64,000 bases of DNA from the NCBI GenBank assembly GCA_029941905.1, contig JAPYTQ010000004.1, positions 153,969-217,968 of the forward strand, written 5' to 3'. This document shows, one piece after another, positions 44,390-52,405 of the stretch (positions are counted from its first letter, which is position 1; each line of letters opens with the position of its first letter). Under the pieces are notes generated by a model that was not told the origin of the DNA, did not search any database, and saw nothing but the letters and a program-made list of their open reading frames with translations. Source of the stretch: JAHRVQ01 sp029941905. GTDB lineage: Bacteria; Pseudomonadota; Gammaproteobacteria; Pseudomonadales; Azotimanducaceae. The position numbers and the translations under genes were made by a program.

Positions 44390-45631
44390 TTAGAACTCGA
44401 CTCTGGCCGATTGGATGTCACGAACTTCTATTTGCGTTGCTGCTATCAACATAACAATCAGTAGATAAATGGTAACGCTAACCGCAATTGCGACTGGCAC
44501 ACTGGAATAACCCGCAATCCATCCCGCAAACAGCCCACCTAATGGCATCAAGCTGTAAGTAATGCCGTGAAAGCCCATGACCCGACCTCTTAGCTGATCC
44601 GGAACCTGCAGTTGAAGCACTGTCATCGAACTGATCAGAAACATAGACGCGAACATGGACGCAAGCGTCGCCGCCAGTACGGCAAATGCGAATGCCCCGG
44701 AGAGTGCCGTGGCGGTAACGAAGGCAAAAAGATAAACCCAGAGCCCCGATATAGCCGCTGTCGTCAGTATGATTTTTCCAAGCCGCCGGGATTCCTGATA
44801 CGAACCGATAACAATGGTGCCAAGTACCGAGCCGATGCCAGTTGCAGAAATCAACAAACCGTAACCCTGTTCGTCGGTGTCAAGTAAAGCGGCAAATGCA
44901 GGCATTAACTGCATATGAGCCATGCCGAAAAACATAATTGCGTAGGTCAGGGAAATAAAAACCAGAAACAATCTGTTGTGAAGAATAAATTGTAAGCCTT
45001 CGTTGACCTGTTGGAGTGTCGAACCGCTGACGCTTACTGAAGGCAGGCTGATTTTCAATCCGGCGATGACCACATACATAGCCAGAAAACCAATAGCGCA
45101 AAGCAGGAACACAAGCCAGGTGTCTGAAAGTGCGATGATGATGCCACCGACAGCAGGCATCACCATGCGACTGCTTTGCCAAACGATTGAGTTGAGTGCG
45201 ACCGCACTCATCATGTCATCGCGGTCGATTAATGCGGGGAATATGGCTTGTCGGGTCGGCCAGTCAAAGCCGGAGATGAAGGAGATCAGACCAGCAATCA
45301 GGATAATATGCCACGGCTGGACAAGACCGGCTGCGTCCAGCCAGGACTGCAGGGCCAGCAGCAGCGCCAGTGCCAACGAAGTCACCATTAATACCGTTTT
45401 CTTGTTTAATCTGTCGGCCAATGCTCCTCCGAAAAGCGTCATGACTATGGCCGGGATTGCTGCTGCGGCACCGAGATAGCCCAGCGTTATCGCTGATTGC
45501 GTGATCTCAAACAGCAGCCATCCCTGTGCCATTATCTGTAACTGAGTGGCGCCCACAGAAGCAAAAGATCCGGCCCAATAGCGAAAGTAATCACGATGCC
45601 GCAGCGCACTGAGTCTGCCGGTAAACTGCAT
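44390..45631 (-). CDS. MFS exporter (MFS_3/EntS-like)
   Basis: Twelve-helix major-facilitator protein of 413 residues. The opening LSALRHRDYFRYWAGSFASVGATQLQIMAQGWLLFEIT and MTLFGGALADRLNKKTVLM (the conserved loop 2-3 motif) match MFS_3-type exporters such as EntS. It would export a small molecule from the cell. The ATG at 45631 has GGGATG eight bases upstream; a GTG six bases earlier is an alternative. Divergent from the P450 gene, with 152 bases between. Confidence 0.85.
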   Translation of the reverse strand: MQFTGRLSALRHRDYFRYWAGSFASVGATQLQIMAQGWLLFEITQSAITLGYLGAAAAIPAIVMTLFGGALADRLNKKTVLMVTSLALALLLALQSWLDAAGLVQPWHIILIAGLISFISGFDWPTRQAIFPALIDRDDMMSAVALNSIVWQSSRMVMPAVGGIIIALSDTWLVFLLCAIGFLAMYVVIAGLKISLPSVSVSGSTLQQVNEGLQFILHNRLFLVFISLTYAIMFFGMAHMQLMPAFAALLDTDEQGYGLLISATGIGSVLGTIVIGSYQESRRLGKIILTTAAISGLWVYLFAFVTATALSGAFAFAVLAATLASMFASMFLISSMTVLQLQVPDQLRGRVMGFHGITYSLMPLGGLFAGWIAGYSSVPVAIAVSVTIYLLIVMLIAATQIEVRDIQSARVEF

Positions 45632-45783
45632 TAACACTCATCCCGTTAAAAAATTAGTCTAATCAGGCTCAATATATCAAAAAGTGGCTTGACAGATGAT
45701 TCGACGGCTCGCCACACTGAGCTTGAGACATTCAAAATGACATTGCCCATTTGAACCTACCATAGCCATAATAGGAGAAAATC

Positions 45784-47040
45784 ATGTTAACCGATGCCGA
45801 AAGAAGCATGCTCGACGATGTGGAAAATTTCCAGGATATTGAGAAAATTCACAACCTGTTTGCAAAGATGCGTGCCGAAGAGCCCGTGGCCTGGTGTACT
45901 GAGAAATGGGGAAGGGGGTTCTGGTCTGTGTCGAAGTACGATGATATTCAATATGTATCTAAGAATCCCGATATTTTTGGATCTGCCGGTGAGTTGGGTG
46001 GTGTCACATTACCGGATGAGGAAGATATTCAAAGGCGAATGGAAGCAGAATTAGGCGAAACACCAGAACGCATGAGTGCATTCGATGGTGGCCAAAGTAT
46101 GATTAGTCTGGATCCTCCTAATCATACTGCGTCCCGTAGAAAAGTCGCTCCCGGATTTACCCCCCAGCGCCTTGATGCGCTGGAAGACAGAATTGCAGAA
46201 AGGGCGAAAGACATATTGGATGGATTGGAAGGCAGGTCCGAGTGTGAATTTGTCGGTTCGGTAGCAGCAGAGTTGCCGATTCAGATGCTGGCGGAGTTAT
46301 TTGGTGCAAAACAGGAGGACCGGCACAAGTTGTTTGAGTGGTCGAATATTGTTATTGGCGGGGATGACCCGGAAATCGCCACGTCCCGTGAGCAGGTAAT
46401 GAGCGCCATTATGGAAATGGCGGGTTATGGTTTTGCCCTGGGAGAAGAAAGAAAGCAATCGCCAGGGGAAGATCTCATCACCATGTTGGTTCAGCCGAAT
46501 GCTGATGGAGAAGTGATGTCGCCGCAAGACTACATCAGCGCCTTTGTGCTATTGGTGGTGGCTGGCAATGAAACAACGCGGAATTCTATATCTGGTGGAG
46601 TACTTGCTTTATCCCAGTTTCCTGATCAAAAACAGAAACTGATTGATGATCCTGCGCTGCTCACCAGCGCGGTAACAGAGATCATTCGATGGGTATCACC
46701 GGTCATTTATATGCGCAGGACTGCGAAACAGGACGCGGAAATTGGCGGCCAGGAAATTAAAAAAGGTGACAAGGTGGCGCTCTGGTACATGTCTGGTAAT
46801 CGAGATGAGAGTATTTACACCAACCCCATGGAATTTGATATCGCAAGAAATGAGGCAAGGCATCTGTCGTTTGGCTATGGGCAACACTTGTGCATAGGTT
46901 GGAGGTTAGCCGAAATGCAACTAACTGTTCTGCTAAGGCAATTGTTACAACGATACCCGAATATAAAGGCCACGGGAGAGGTTGCCCGGATGCGAACAAA
47001 TTTCCTTAACAGTATCAAACGGATGCAGGTAACTTATTAG
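45784..47040 (+). CDS. Cytochrome P450 (CYP125/142/124-like)
   Basis: Soluble bacterial cytochrome P450 of 418 residues. The I-helix oxygen-activation motif is AGNETT at about 260-265, an EIIRW (ExxR) K-helix is near 298, and the heme-ligand loop is FGYGQHLCIG with Cys370. NETTRN and the RRTA/ALWYMSGNRDE segments resemble CYP125, CYP142 and CYP124, which oxidise the terminal methyl of cholesterol or isoprenoid side chains. That substrate is inference. AGGAG seven bases before the ATG is a good ribosome site. No ferredoxin or reductase gene is adjacent. A TTGACA hexamer lies about 90 bases upstream. Confidence 0.9.
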   Translation: MLTDAERSMLDDVENFQDIEKIHNLFAKMRAEEPVAWCTEKWGRGFWSVSKYDDIQYVSKNPDIFGSAGELGGVTLPDEEDIQRRMEAELGETPERMSAFDGGQSMISLDPPNHTASRRKVAPGFTPQRLDALEDRIAERAKDILDGLEGRSECEFVGSVAAELPIQMLAELFGAKQEDRHKLFEWSNIVIGGDDPEIATSREQVMSAIMEMAGYGFALGEERKQSPGEDLITMLVQPNADGEVMSPQDYISAFVLLVVAGNETTRNSISGGVLALSQFPDQKQKLIDDPALLTSAVTEIIRWVSPVIYMRRTAKQDAEIGGQEIKKGDKVALWYMSGNRDESIYTNPMEFDIARNEARHLSFGYGQHLCIGWRLAEMQLTVLLRQLLQRYPNIKATGEVARMRTNFLNSIKRMQVTY

Positions 47041-47139
47041 AAACTCGTATTGCGACAGAGCGAGTGCTGTACTCGTTTAAGCTGGCAGATTCTTTAGAGA
47101 GATTATCTTATAATCTTCAAAACGTAATTTACTTGGATC

Positions 47140-48311
47140 ATGCCCCAGTTATTCACAATGGACACTTCAATCTCTCCGGTAATTTCCTCAGTTACAAAAT
47201 TGTTTCAGGATCGACGCTATCAGTTCTGGGCTTTGCAACTGCTGGGCTGGACCGGCTGGGTCACTTTATTCACGATTCGTGATGTTTACTGGGGGCAACC
47301 GTTTCACCGGATTTCGTTGTTATTGGTGGATGCAAGTGCCGGTTTTATCCTTACCACTGCGTTGCGCTACTTTTATATCGCGATTTGGGAAAAGCCGGTC
47401 CAGGTCCGTGTAATTGGCATTCTGGCGGCGTCCTTCCTGATGGCGCTTATCTGGCAACCCATTAAGAATCATGCACAGCTCGTCTATTACGGCGAGTATG
47501 AGCTGGTGGAAAAATACGGCGTTATGGGTTATTACTTCGGTGCCTTCATTCAACTGTCTTACACCCTGATGTTGGGGTGGAGTGGATTGTATTTCGGCCT
47601 GAAGTTCTATCGCCAGCTGCAGGAGGAGGTTCAAAAGAGCATTAAGTCGGAATCGATGGCGCACCAGGCGCAATTGCGGATGCTGCGATACCAGTTGAAT
47701 CCTCATTTTCTGTTTAACACCCTTAATGCAATCTCGACGTTGATACTTGAAAAAAACACCACCAATGCGAACCAGATGGTCACCAGACTCAGTCACTTTC
47801 TTCGTTATTCCCTGGATAAGGACGCCATGCAGAAGGTGGATCTGGATCATGAGATCAGTACTATGAAACTGTATCTGGAAATAGAGCAGGTTCGGTTTGA
47901 CGATCGCTTGAAAGTGGAATTTGATATATCGGAAGAAGCCGGGCAGGCGCTCGTGCCAAGCTTGCTGTTNNNNNNNNNNNNNNNNNNNNNNNNNNNNNNN
48001 NNNNNNNNNNNNNNNNNNNNNNNNNNNNNNNNNNNNNNNNNNNNNNNNNNNNNNNNNNNNNNNNNNNNNTGGAATTTGATATATCGGAAGAAGCCGGGCA
48101 GGCGCTCGTGCCAAGCTTGCTGTTGGAAGTCAGTGACGACGGCCCCGGATTGGCGCTGAAGCGAGGCGAGAGGCCGTCTTTCTCGGGTGTCGGGATAGCA
48201 AATACCCTGGATAGGCTGCAAGAGCTTTATGGTGATAAACATGAATGCAAGTTCCTGCCGGTGTTGCCTCATGGTTTGAAGGTCGAGATTAGGATACCCT
48301 TTGATGTTTAG
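47140..48311 (+). CDS. LytS-family sensor histidine kinase, interrupted by assembly gap
   Basis: Membrane-bound sensor kinase. About four hydrophobic segments (residues 30-46, 57-75, 90-106 and 135-152) precede the H-box QLRMLRYQLNPHFLFNTLN, whose His is the phospho-acceptor, and the ATPase G-box region DDGPGLALK...GVGIANTL after the gap. The sequence is broken by 100 N (47970-48069), flanked by an exact 55-base duplication, so the frame across it cannot be read. Merging the two copies gives one in-frame product of about 338 residues that would lack the N-box (QPLVENAIKHG-type) segment; the missing part is about 30 codons. The LytTR regulator follows, its usual partner. Confidence 0.8.
47970..48069. 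other. Assembly gap (100 N) with 55-bp duplicated flanks
   Basis: A run of exactly 100 N. The 55 bases before it (47915-47969) are repeated exactly after it (48070-48124). This is the pattern left when two assembly-graph contigs sharing a 55-mer are scaffolded, so the duplication is most likely artificial. Confidence 0.95.
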
Positions 48312-48373
48312 CGGTTTGTTGATAATGTCTATAAAAAGCCTAGCGAGCTGCTAGGGACGATAGGATAGGCGAA

Positions 48374-49198
48374 ATGGAGCCACTAGGAGTAATCATCGTC
48401 GATGACGAATCCCTGGCGAGAAGGGGGCTGCGACTTAGGCTCCAACTACTCACCGATGTTGAAGACAGTGGGATTGAGGTTGATGTGGTCATGGAATGCG
48501 GTAACGGGCAAGAAGCTCTTAACGGCATTGTAGAACACAAACCTGATTTGATTTTCCTCGATATACAGATGCCCGTGATGAACGGGTTCGACGTGGTCAG
48601 CAATCTGCAACAGGACAACATGCCTCTTGTAGTTTTCGTGACGGCTTTTGACCAGTATGCGTTGGAAGCATTTGATGTGCACGCGATTGATTATCTGTTG
48701 AAACCCATCAGCGATGATCGTCTTGAAGAAGCGGTTAAAAGGGCACTGGAAAGGTTAGCGAACAAAGACGCGGTGACAGACAAGCAAAGATTACTGGAAC
48801 TGGTTATTGGCATTACCGGTAAATCTGAAACCTCAGTTGCCCAGCTTCTGAAAGATCATTCCGGGGTTAAGTCGTACCCCGATCGACTCGTAATTAAGGA
48901 TGCAGGCGAGACGACCCTGGTAGAAACCAAAGAGATTGATTGGGTAGATGCTGCCGGTGACTATATGTGCATTCACGAAAACAACATCACGCATATCATG
49001 CGTATCACGATGAAACAGCTCGAAGAGAAACTGGACCCGACGGTATTCCAGCGGGTACACAGAAGTACCATAGTCAACCTGGACCGGGTGACCAAGGTCT
49101 GCTCCCATATGAACGGCGAATACTATCTGGTGCTGTCAAATGGTGCCTCAGTGAAAATGAGTCGCTCTTACAAGGAGAAGGTAAAACACTTTTTCTAA
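48374..49198 (+). CDS. LytTR-family response regulator
   Basis: Two-component response regulator of 274 residues. Receiver domain: acidic pair Asp10-Asp11, phospho-acceptor Asp63 (FLDIQMPV), Thr/Ser in VFVTAFD and Lys in LLKPI. The DNA-binding LytTR domain fills about 170-274 (DWVDAAGDYMCIHENN, then FQRVHRSTIVNLDRV). Forms a pair with the LytS-like kinase just upstream and probably controls genes nearby. GGATAGGCGAA precedes the ATG. The downstream kinase gene starts 41 bases later. Confidence 0.92.
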   Translation: MEPLGVIIVDDESLARRGLRLRLQLLTDVEDSGIEVDVVMECGNGQEALNGIVEHKPDLIFLDIQMPVMNGFDVVSNLQQDNMPLVVFVTAFDQYALEAFDVHAIDYLLKPISDDRLEEAVKRALERLANKDAVTDKQRLLELVIGITGKSETSVAQLLKDHSGVKSYPDRLVIKDAGETTLVETKEIDWVDAAGDYMCIHENNITHIMRITMKQLEEKLDPTVFQRVHRSTIVNLDRVTKVCSHMNGEYYLVLSNGASVKMSRSYKEKVKHFF

Positions 49199-49239
49199 CA
49201 GGACGCTACACCAGGAACAATAATAAAAATGGAGACGCT

Positions 49240-50325
49240 ATGGACAAGATAGTTGTCGGTTCGGCCGACCTGACACCGGAATGGCTTACTTTTGCGTTGA
49301 AGCAAAATAGTGGGCTTCAGTCCTCTGTGATCGGTATGGAAATTGAGCATGGTATCGCGGCTGGTGTTGGTTTGATGGGCGATCTTGCACGGGTAAGTAT
49401 CACCTATGAGGGCAACGAAAACTTGCCAACGTCGATGATCGTCAAATGTGCAATCCAGAATGAAAACAAGGACGTGGCGCAACTGCTCGACTTTTATAAT
49501 CGCGAGGTTAATTTTTACAACAAGGTGGGTGATGCCTGTGGGTTTCGCGTACCCAAAAGTTATTACGCCCATGTTGATCAGGCCTCCTATAACTGTGTGA
49601 TTTTGATGGAAGACCTGGGGAACGTTTCACCCCATGACCAGATCGTGGGGGCATCGGAAGAAGAGGCTTTTACTGCGATCGAAAAAATTGCGTTAATGCA
49701 CAGCAAGTATTGGGGCAAGGTCAGTACACCTGATGCCAGCTGGATGTACAATTTTATGTCCGAAGCCGAGGCTATAAATCTTCGGGATATGCTTTACATG
49801 CCCTCATTGCAACCCACCATAGAAAAGTTTCCGGACTTCTTTACGGACCAGCAAATTCAACTTTGTCGTACAGTCGGAGAGAGATATACAGAATGCTGGT
49901 CTTTGAAACTGTCGAGTTTTGAGACTTTTATCCACGGTGATTACCGTCAGGATAATTTTATTTATCCTCGCGGTAGCCTCGATGCGACAGTTGTGGACTG
50001 GCAGATTTCAGGCAGGGGAAAAGGGATTTTCGATGTCTCATACTTTATCTGCCAGAGCCTGCAGCCTGACCTGCGCCGAAGTATTGAAAAGGATCTTATT
50101 AAACTCTACGTGGATCGTTTGCGTGATAATGGCGTTGAGGATTACGGTTTTGATCAGGCTTTCCAGGACTATCGAATTATGATGTTGGGTTGTCTTGTGT
50201 ATCCAATCACTGTTTGCGGGAGTCTGGATCTGGCCAACGACCGGGGGCGCGCTCTGGCGGAATGTATGCTGACAAGAAATTTGAGTGCAATTGATGAGCT
50301 TGACTGTGCAAGTTTACTGGATTAA
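49240..50325 (+). CDS. Aminoglycoside phosphotransferase/ecdysteroid-kinase-like enzyme
   Basis: Protein-kinase-fold small-molecule kinase of 361 residues. The P-loop-equivalent lobe has VSITYEG...SMIVKCAIQ with Lys, and the catalytic loop is FIHGDYRQDNF (His-Gly-Asp-x4-Asn) near residue 231, followed by VVDWQISGRG (DxW metal-binding motif). Members phosphorylate hydroxyl groups of antibiotics, sugars, choline, steroids (ecdysteroid-kinase-like) or acyl-CoA-linked substrates. The ATG at 49240 has GGAG six bases upstream. Context with a P450 suggests a hydroxylated lipid or steroid substrate (inference). Confidence 0.8.
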   Translation: MDKIVVGSADLTPEWLTFALKQNSGLQSSVIGMEIEHGIAAGVGLMGDLARVSITYEGNENLPTSMIVKCAIQNENKDVAQLLDFYNREVNFYNKVGDACGFRVPKSYYAHVDQASYNCVILMEDLGNVSPHDQIVGASEEEAFTAIEKIALMHSKYWGKVSTPDASWMYNFMSEAEAINLRDMLYMPSLQPTIEKFPDFFTDQQIQLCRTVGERYTECWSLKLSSFETFIHGDYRQDNFIYPRGSLDATVVDWQISGRGKGIFDVSYFICQSLQPDLRRSIEKDLIKLYVDRLRDNGVEDYGFDQAFQDYRIMMLGCLVYPITVCGSLDLANDRGRALAECMLTRNLSAIDELDCASLLD

Positions 50326-50348
50326 ACATTTATTGAAACAAAGGCGGG

Positions 50349-51326
50349 TTAGCTGAACGCGCGAAAGCCAATGAGCACATTGTAGGCAACGTACGCCAGG
50401 ATCAACGCGATACCTTCGTACCGGTTGATCATTCCCTTGCCCGGACCCCGCAGGTTGTATGCCATCACAAACAGGGCGATCGTCAGCATCGCCATGACGG
50501 GGAAGTCCCAAAGTAGAAGCCCCGGTTCCAGCGCTGTCGGTGCGATGATGCCCGTGATCCCCAGGACAATGCTGGTGTTAAACAGATTCGAACCTATGAT
50601 GTTTCCCAATGCCAGGTCATGTTCGTTTTTCCTCACCGCGGTAATCGATGAAGCCAGCTCTGGTAACGAGGTACCTATCGCGACGATGGTTAACCCGATG
50701 AGCAGGTCACTGATGCCGAAGTATTCTGCAACTTCCACTCCCCCCCAGACCAGGATGCGAGAACTGATCACGAGAAAGACCAATCCGAATACCGTATAGA
50801 GCAGGGCGACTCTCATGCCAAGGGGTTCACTAAGCTCCTGCTCGACCTCGTCTGCCCATGCGTCTTCCTTCGTTTTCAATCCGGTGTAAACAGTCCAACT
50901 CACCAATACGACAAAAACGAAGATTAAGATTAAAGCGTCCCGCTGGTTGAGTTCCTGATCGTAGTAAAACAAAACGGCGGCCAATGCTGTAAGGCCCAAA
51001 AGGTAAGGGAGTTCACGATTAACGACGGAAGAAGAGACCACAACGGGGCTGATTATCGCCGTTACACCAAGAATGAGAGCGATGTTAGTGATGTTTGAAC
51101 CAAATGCGTTGCCGAGTGCAATACCCGGATTGCCCTTGAGTGCAGAGAGTGCGGAGATCACCATTTCAGGCATTGAACTGCCAAAGCCGATGACTATCAT
51201 ACCAATCAGCAAAGGTGGTAAACCCAACCGCTTTGCTGTGGCGGCCGCACCGTCAACAAACTTGTCGGCACTGATCACCAACAGGATGATACCGCCGACG
51301 AGCGCGGTGATTGGCCACATCAGCAT
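50349..51326 (-). CDS. Calcium/sodium antiporter (CaCA family)
   Basis: Inner-membrane cation exchanger with the two inverted alpha-repeats of the CaCA family: GFGSSMPE...GNAFGSNITN in the first half and AIGTSLPE...GNIIGSNLFN in the second. About ten hydrophobic segments; closest in type to YrbG. The start is uncertain: ATGs at 51326 or 51320 directly precede the first helix. The open frame extends to 51437, but the added N-terminus is an odd Pro-Trp-Gln-rich stretch made of repeats (LPWQQ, MPWQK, LPRQQ) with no ribosome site. Confidence 0.85.
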   Translation of the reverse strand: MLMWPITALVGGIILLVISADKFVDGAAATAKRLGLPPLLIGMIVIGFGSSMPEMVISALSALKGNPGIALGNAFGSNITNIALILGVTAIISPVVVSSSVVNRELPYLLGLTALAAVLFYYDQELNQRDALILIFVFVVLVSWTVYTGLKTKEDAWADEVEQELSEPLGMRVALLYTVFGLVFLVISSRILVWGGVEVAEYFGISDLLIGLTIVAIGTSLPELASSITAVRKNEHDLALGNIIGSNLFNTSIVLGITGIIAPTALEPGLLLWDFPVMAMLTIALFVMAYNLRGPGKGMINRYEGIALILAYVAYNVLIGFRAFS

Positions 51327-51697
51327 GGACTGTTGCCTGGGCAACTGTTTTTGCCAGGGCATCTGTTGCCAGGGCAGTAAATTGTCTGGCTTGCAGGATA
51401 AGAACTCAAGTAAACCTCGATCGATTTTTGTGACCAATTAGACGATGCCAAGCACATGTCGCCGTCAGGATAGATCAGCATTATATCGATCACACTGATA
51501 TCCAGAAAATTAGCGGTTATTATACCCATACCTTCAAGTCGAAATGCACTTCTTCAGTAAGCCCCCCTAAGCTTTACGTCAGGGTAACCAGCGTTGACCT
51601 GGTGAGGCTGGCAGCGATGGGTGAAATGTTAGATGATGTGCCGTCATTTTGCGTCGGAACGCGAAGGCATGAGGATTGTCATCACGAGGGGTATTTT
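51327..51697. other. Leader region with short GCCCWGGCAA repeats
   Basis: The 371 bases between the antiporter and the DUF2147 gene contain three copies of TTGCCWGGGC at 51333, 51351 and 51366 (plus-strand positions). The first extends to a perfect TTGCC-TG-GGCAA palindrome. They lie in the minus-strand antiporter leader (or its extended N-terminus) and could be a regulatory site, though their spacing is a multiple of three. Nothing else was recognised. Confidence 0.4.
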
Positions 51698-52204
51698 ATG
51701 AAATGGTGGACATTGTTAATGGTTCTTTCTGCATGGCCGGTGTTGGCAGCTGACAAGCGTGAACAGGTAAAAGGATTATGGGCATCTGATGGTTCTATTT
51801 TCTCTGTATACGAAAAAGCAGGGCAATTGCATGGAGAGATTATTGCATTGAAAGATCCGGTCTACACGCTGACTGAAGATGCTGCCCGGGCGGGAATGAC
51901 GCGGGTTGACGATAACAATCCTGATGAGGCATTAAGAAACAGACCGATTCTGGGTCTGGAAATGTTTACCGGTTACCAGTTCGAGGGTGACCAGTGGCAA
52001 GGTAATATCTATGATCCGGAGTCGGGTAAAACCTACAAAAGCAAGGTGCAACTTGCCAGAGATGGTCGCCTGGAAATTCGTGGTTATACTGGCATTCCAA
52101 TGTTTGGCAGAACGGCGCAGTTTGACCCGGCTGGTTCATGCCTGGGTCATATCATGGAAATGCTGGAGATGACCAAACACAGCGAACTGTGTTTAGAAAA
52201 ATAA
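51698..52204 (+). CDS. DUF2147-family exported protein
   Basis: A 168-residue protein with signal peptide (MKWWTLLMVLSAWPVLAA, cleaved near Ala19). The mature part has the DUF2147 pattern: VKGLWASDGSIFSVYEKAGQLHGEIIAL near the start, ILGLEMFTGYQF, WQGNIYDPESGKTYKSKVQL and LEIRGYTGIPMFGRTAQF. Family members are periplasmic or outer-membrane-anchored and their role is unknown. ATG 51698 with GAGGGG upstream is preferred over the upstream ATG at 51602, which would lack a signal peptide. Confidence 0.85.
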   Translation: MKWWTLLMVLSAWPVLAADKREQVKGLWASDGSIFSVYEKAGQLHGEIIALKDPVYTLTEDAARAGMTRVDDNNPDEALRNRPILGLEMFTGYQFEGDQWQGNIYDPESGKTYKSKVQLARDGRLEIRGYTGIPMFGRTAQFDPAGSCLGHIMEMLEMTKHSELCLEK

Positions 52205-52267
52205 CCGTGACCTGACATTAACTCGAGCCATTTTCCCGCCGCGGCTCAAGAACATTGAATACACCTG

Positions 52268-52303
52268 ACTGAATAAACTGAATAAACCGAATAAACTGAA
52301 CAG
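52268..52303 (+). repeat. Tandem 9-bp repeat (ACTGAATAA), four copies
   Basis: Four consecutive units ACTGAATAA, ACTGAATAA, ACCGAATAA, ACTGAACAG. It lies in the gap before the PQQ dehydrogenase gene. It may be a slippage-prone run or, if bound, a regulatory repeat. Confidence 0.7.
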
Positions 52304-52405
52304 ACTTCTTCGATGCGACATCGTTTGCAAAATTGTTTCGCGGTTGGTTTGTCAGATCAAGGCTAGTTATACTGCGCCGTCACTACCTGGTTTGGAGTTA
52401 CTCCG

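Noticed and set aside
48070..48124. A genuine 55-bp tandem duplication in the kinase gene
   Set aside because: Exact length match with the copy at the other side of 100 N fits a scaffold artefact better than biology.
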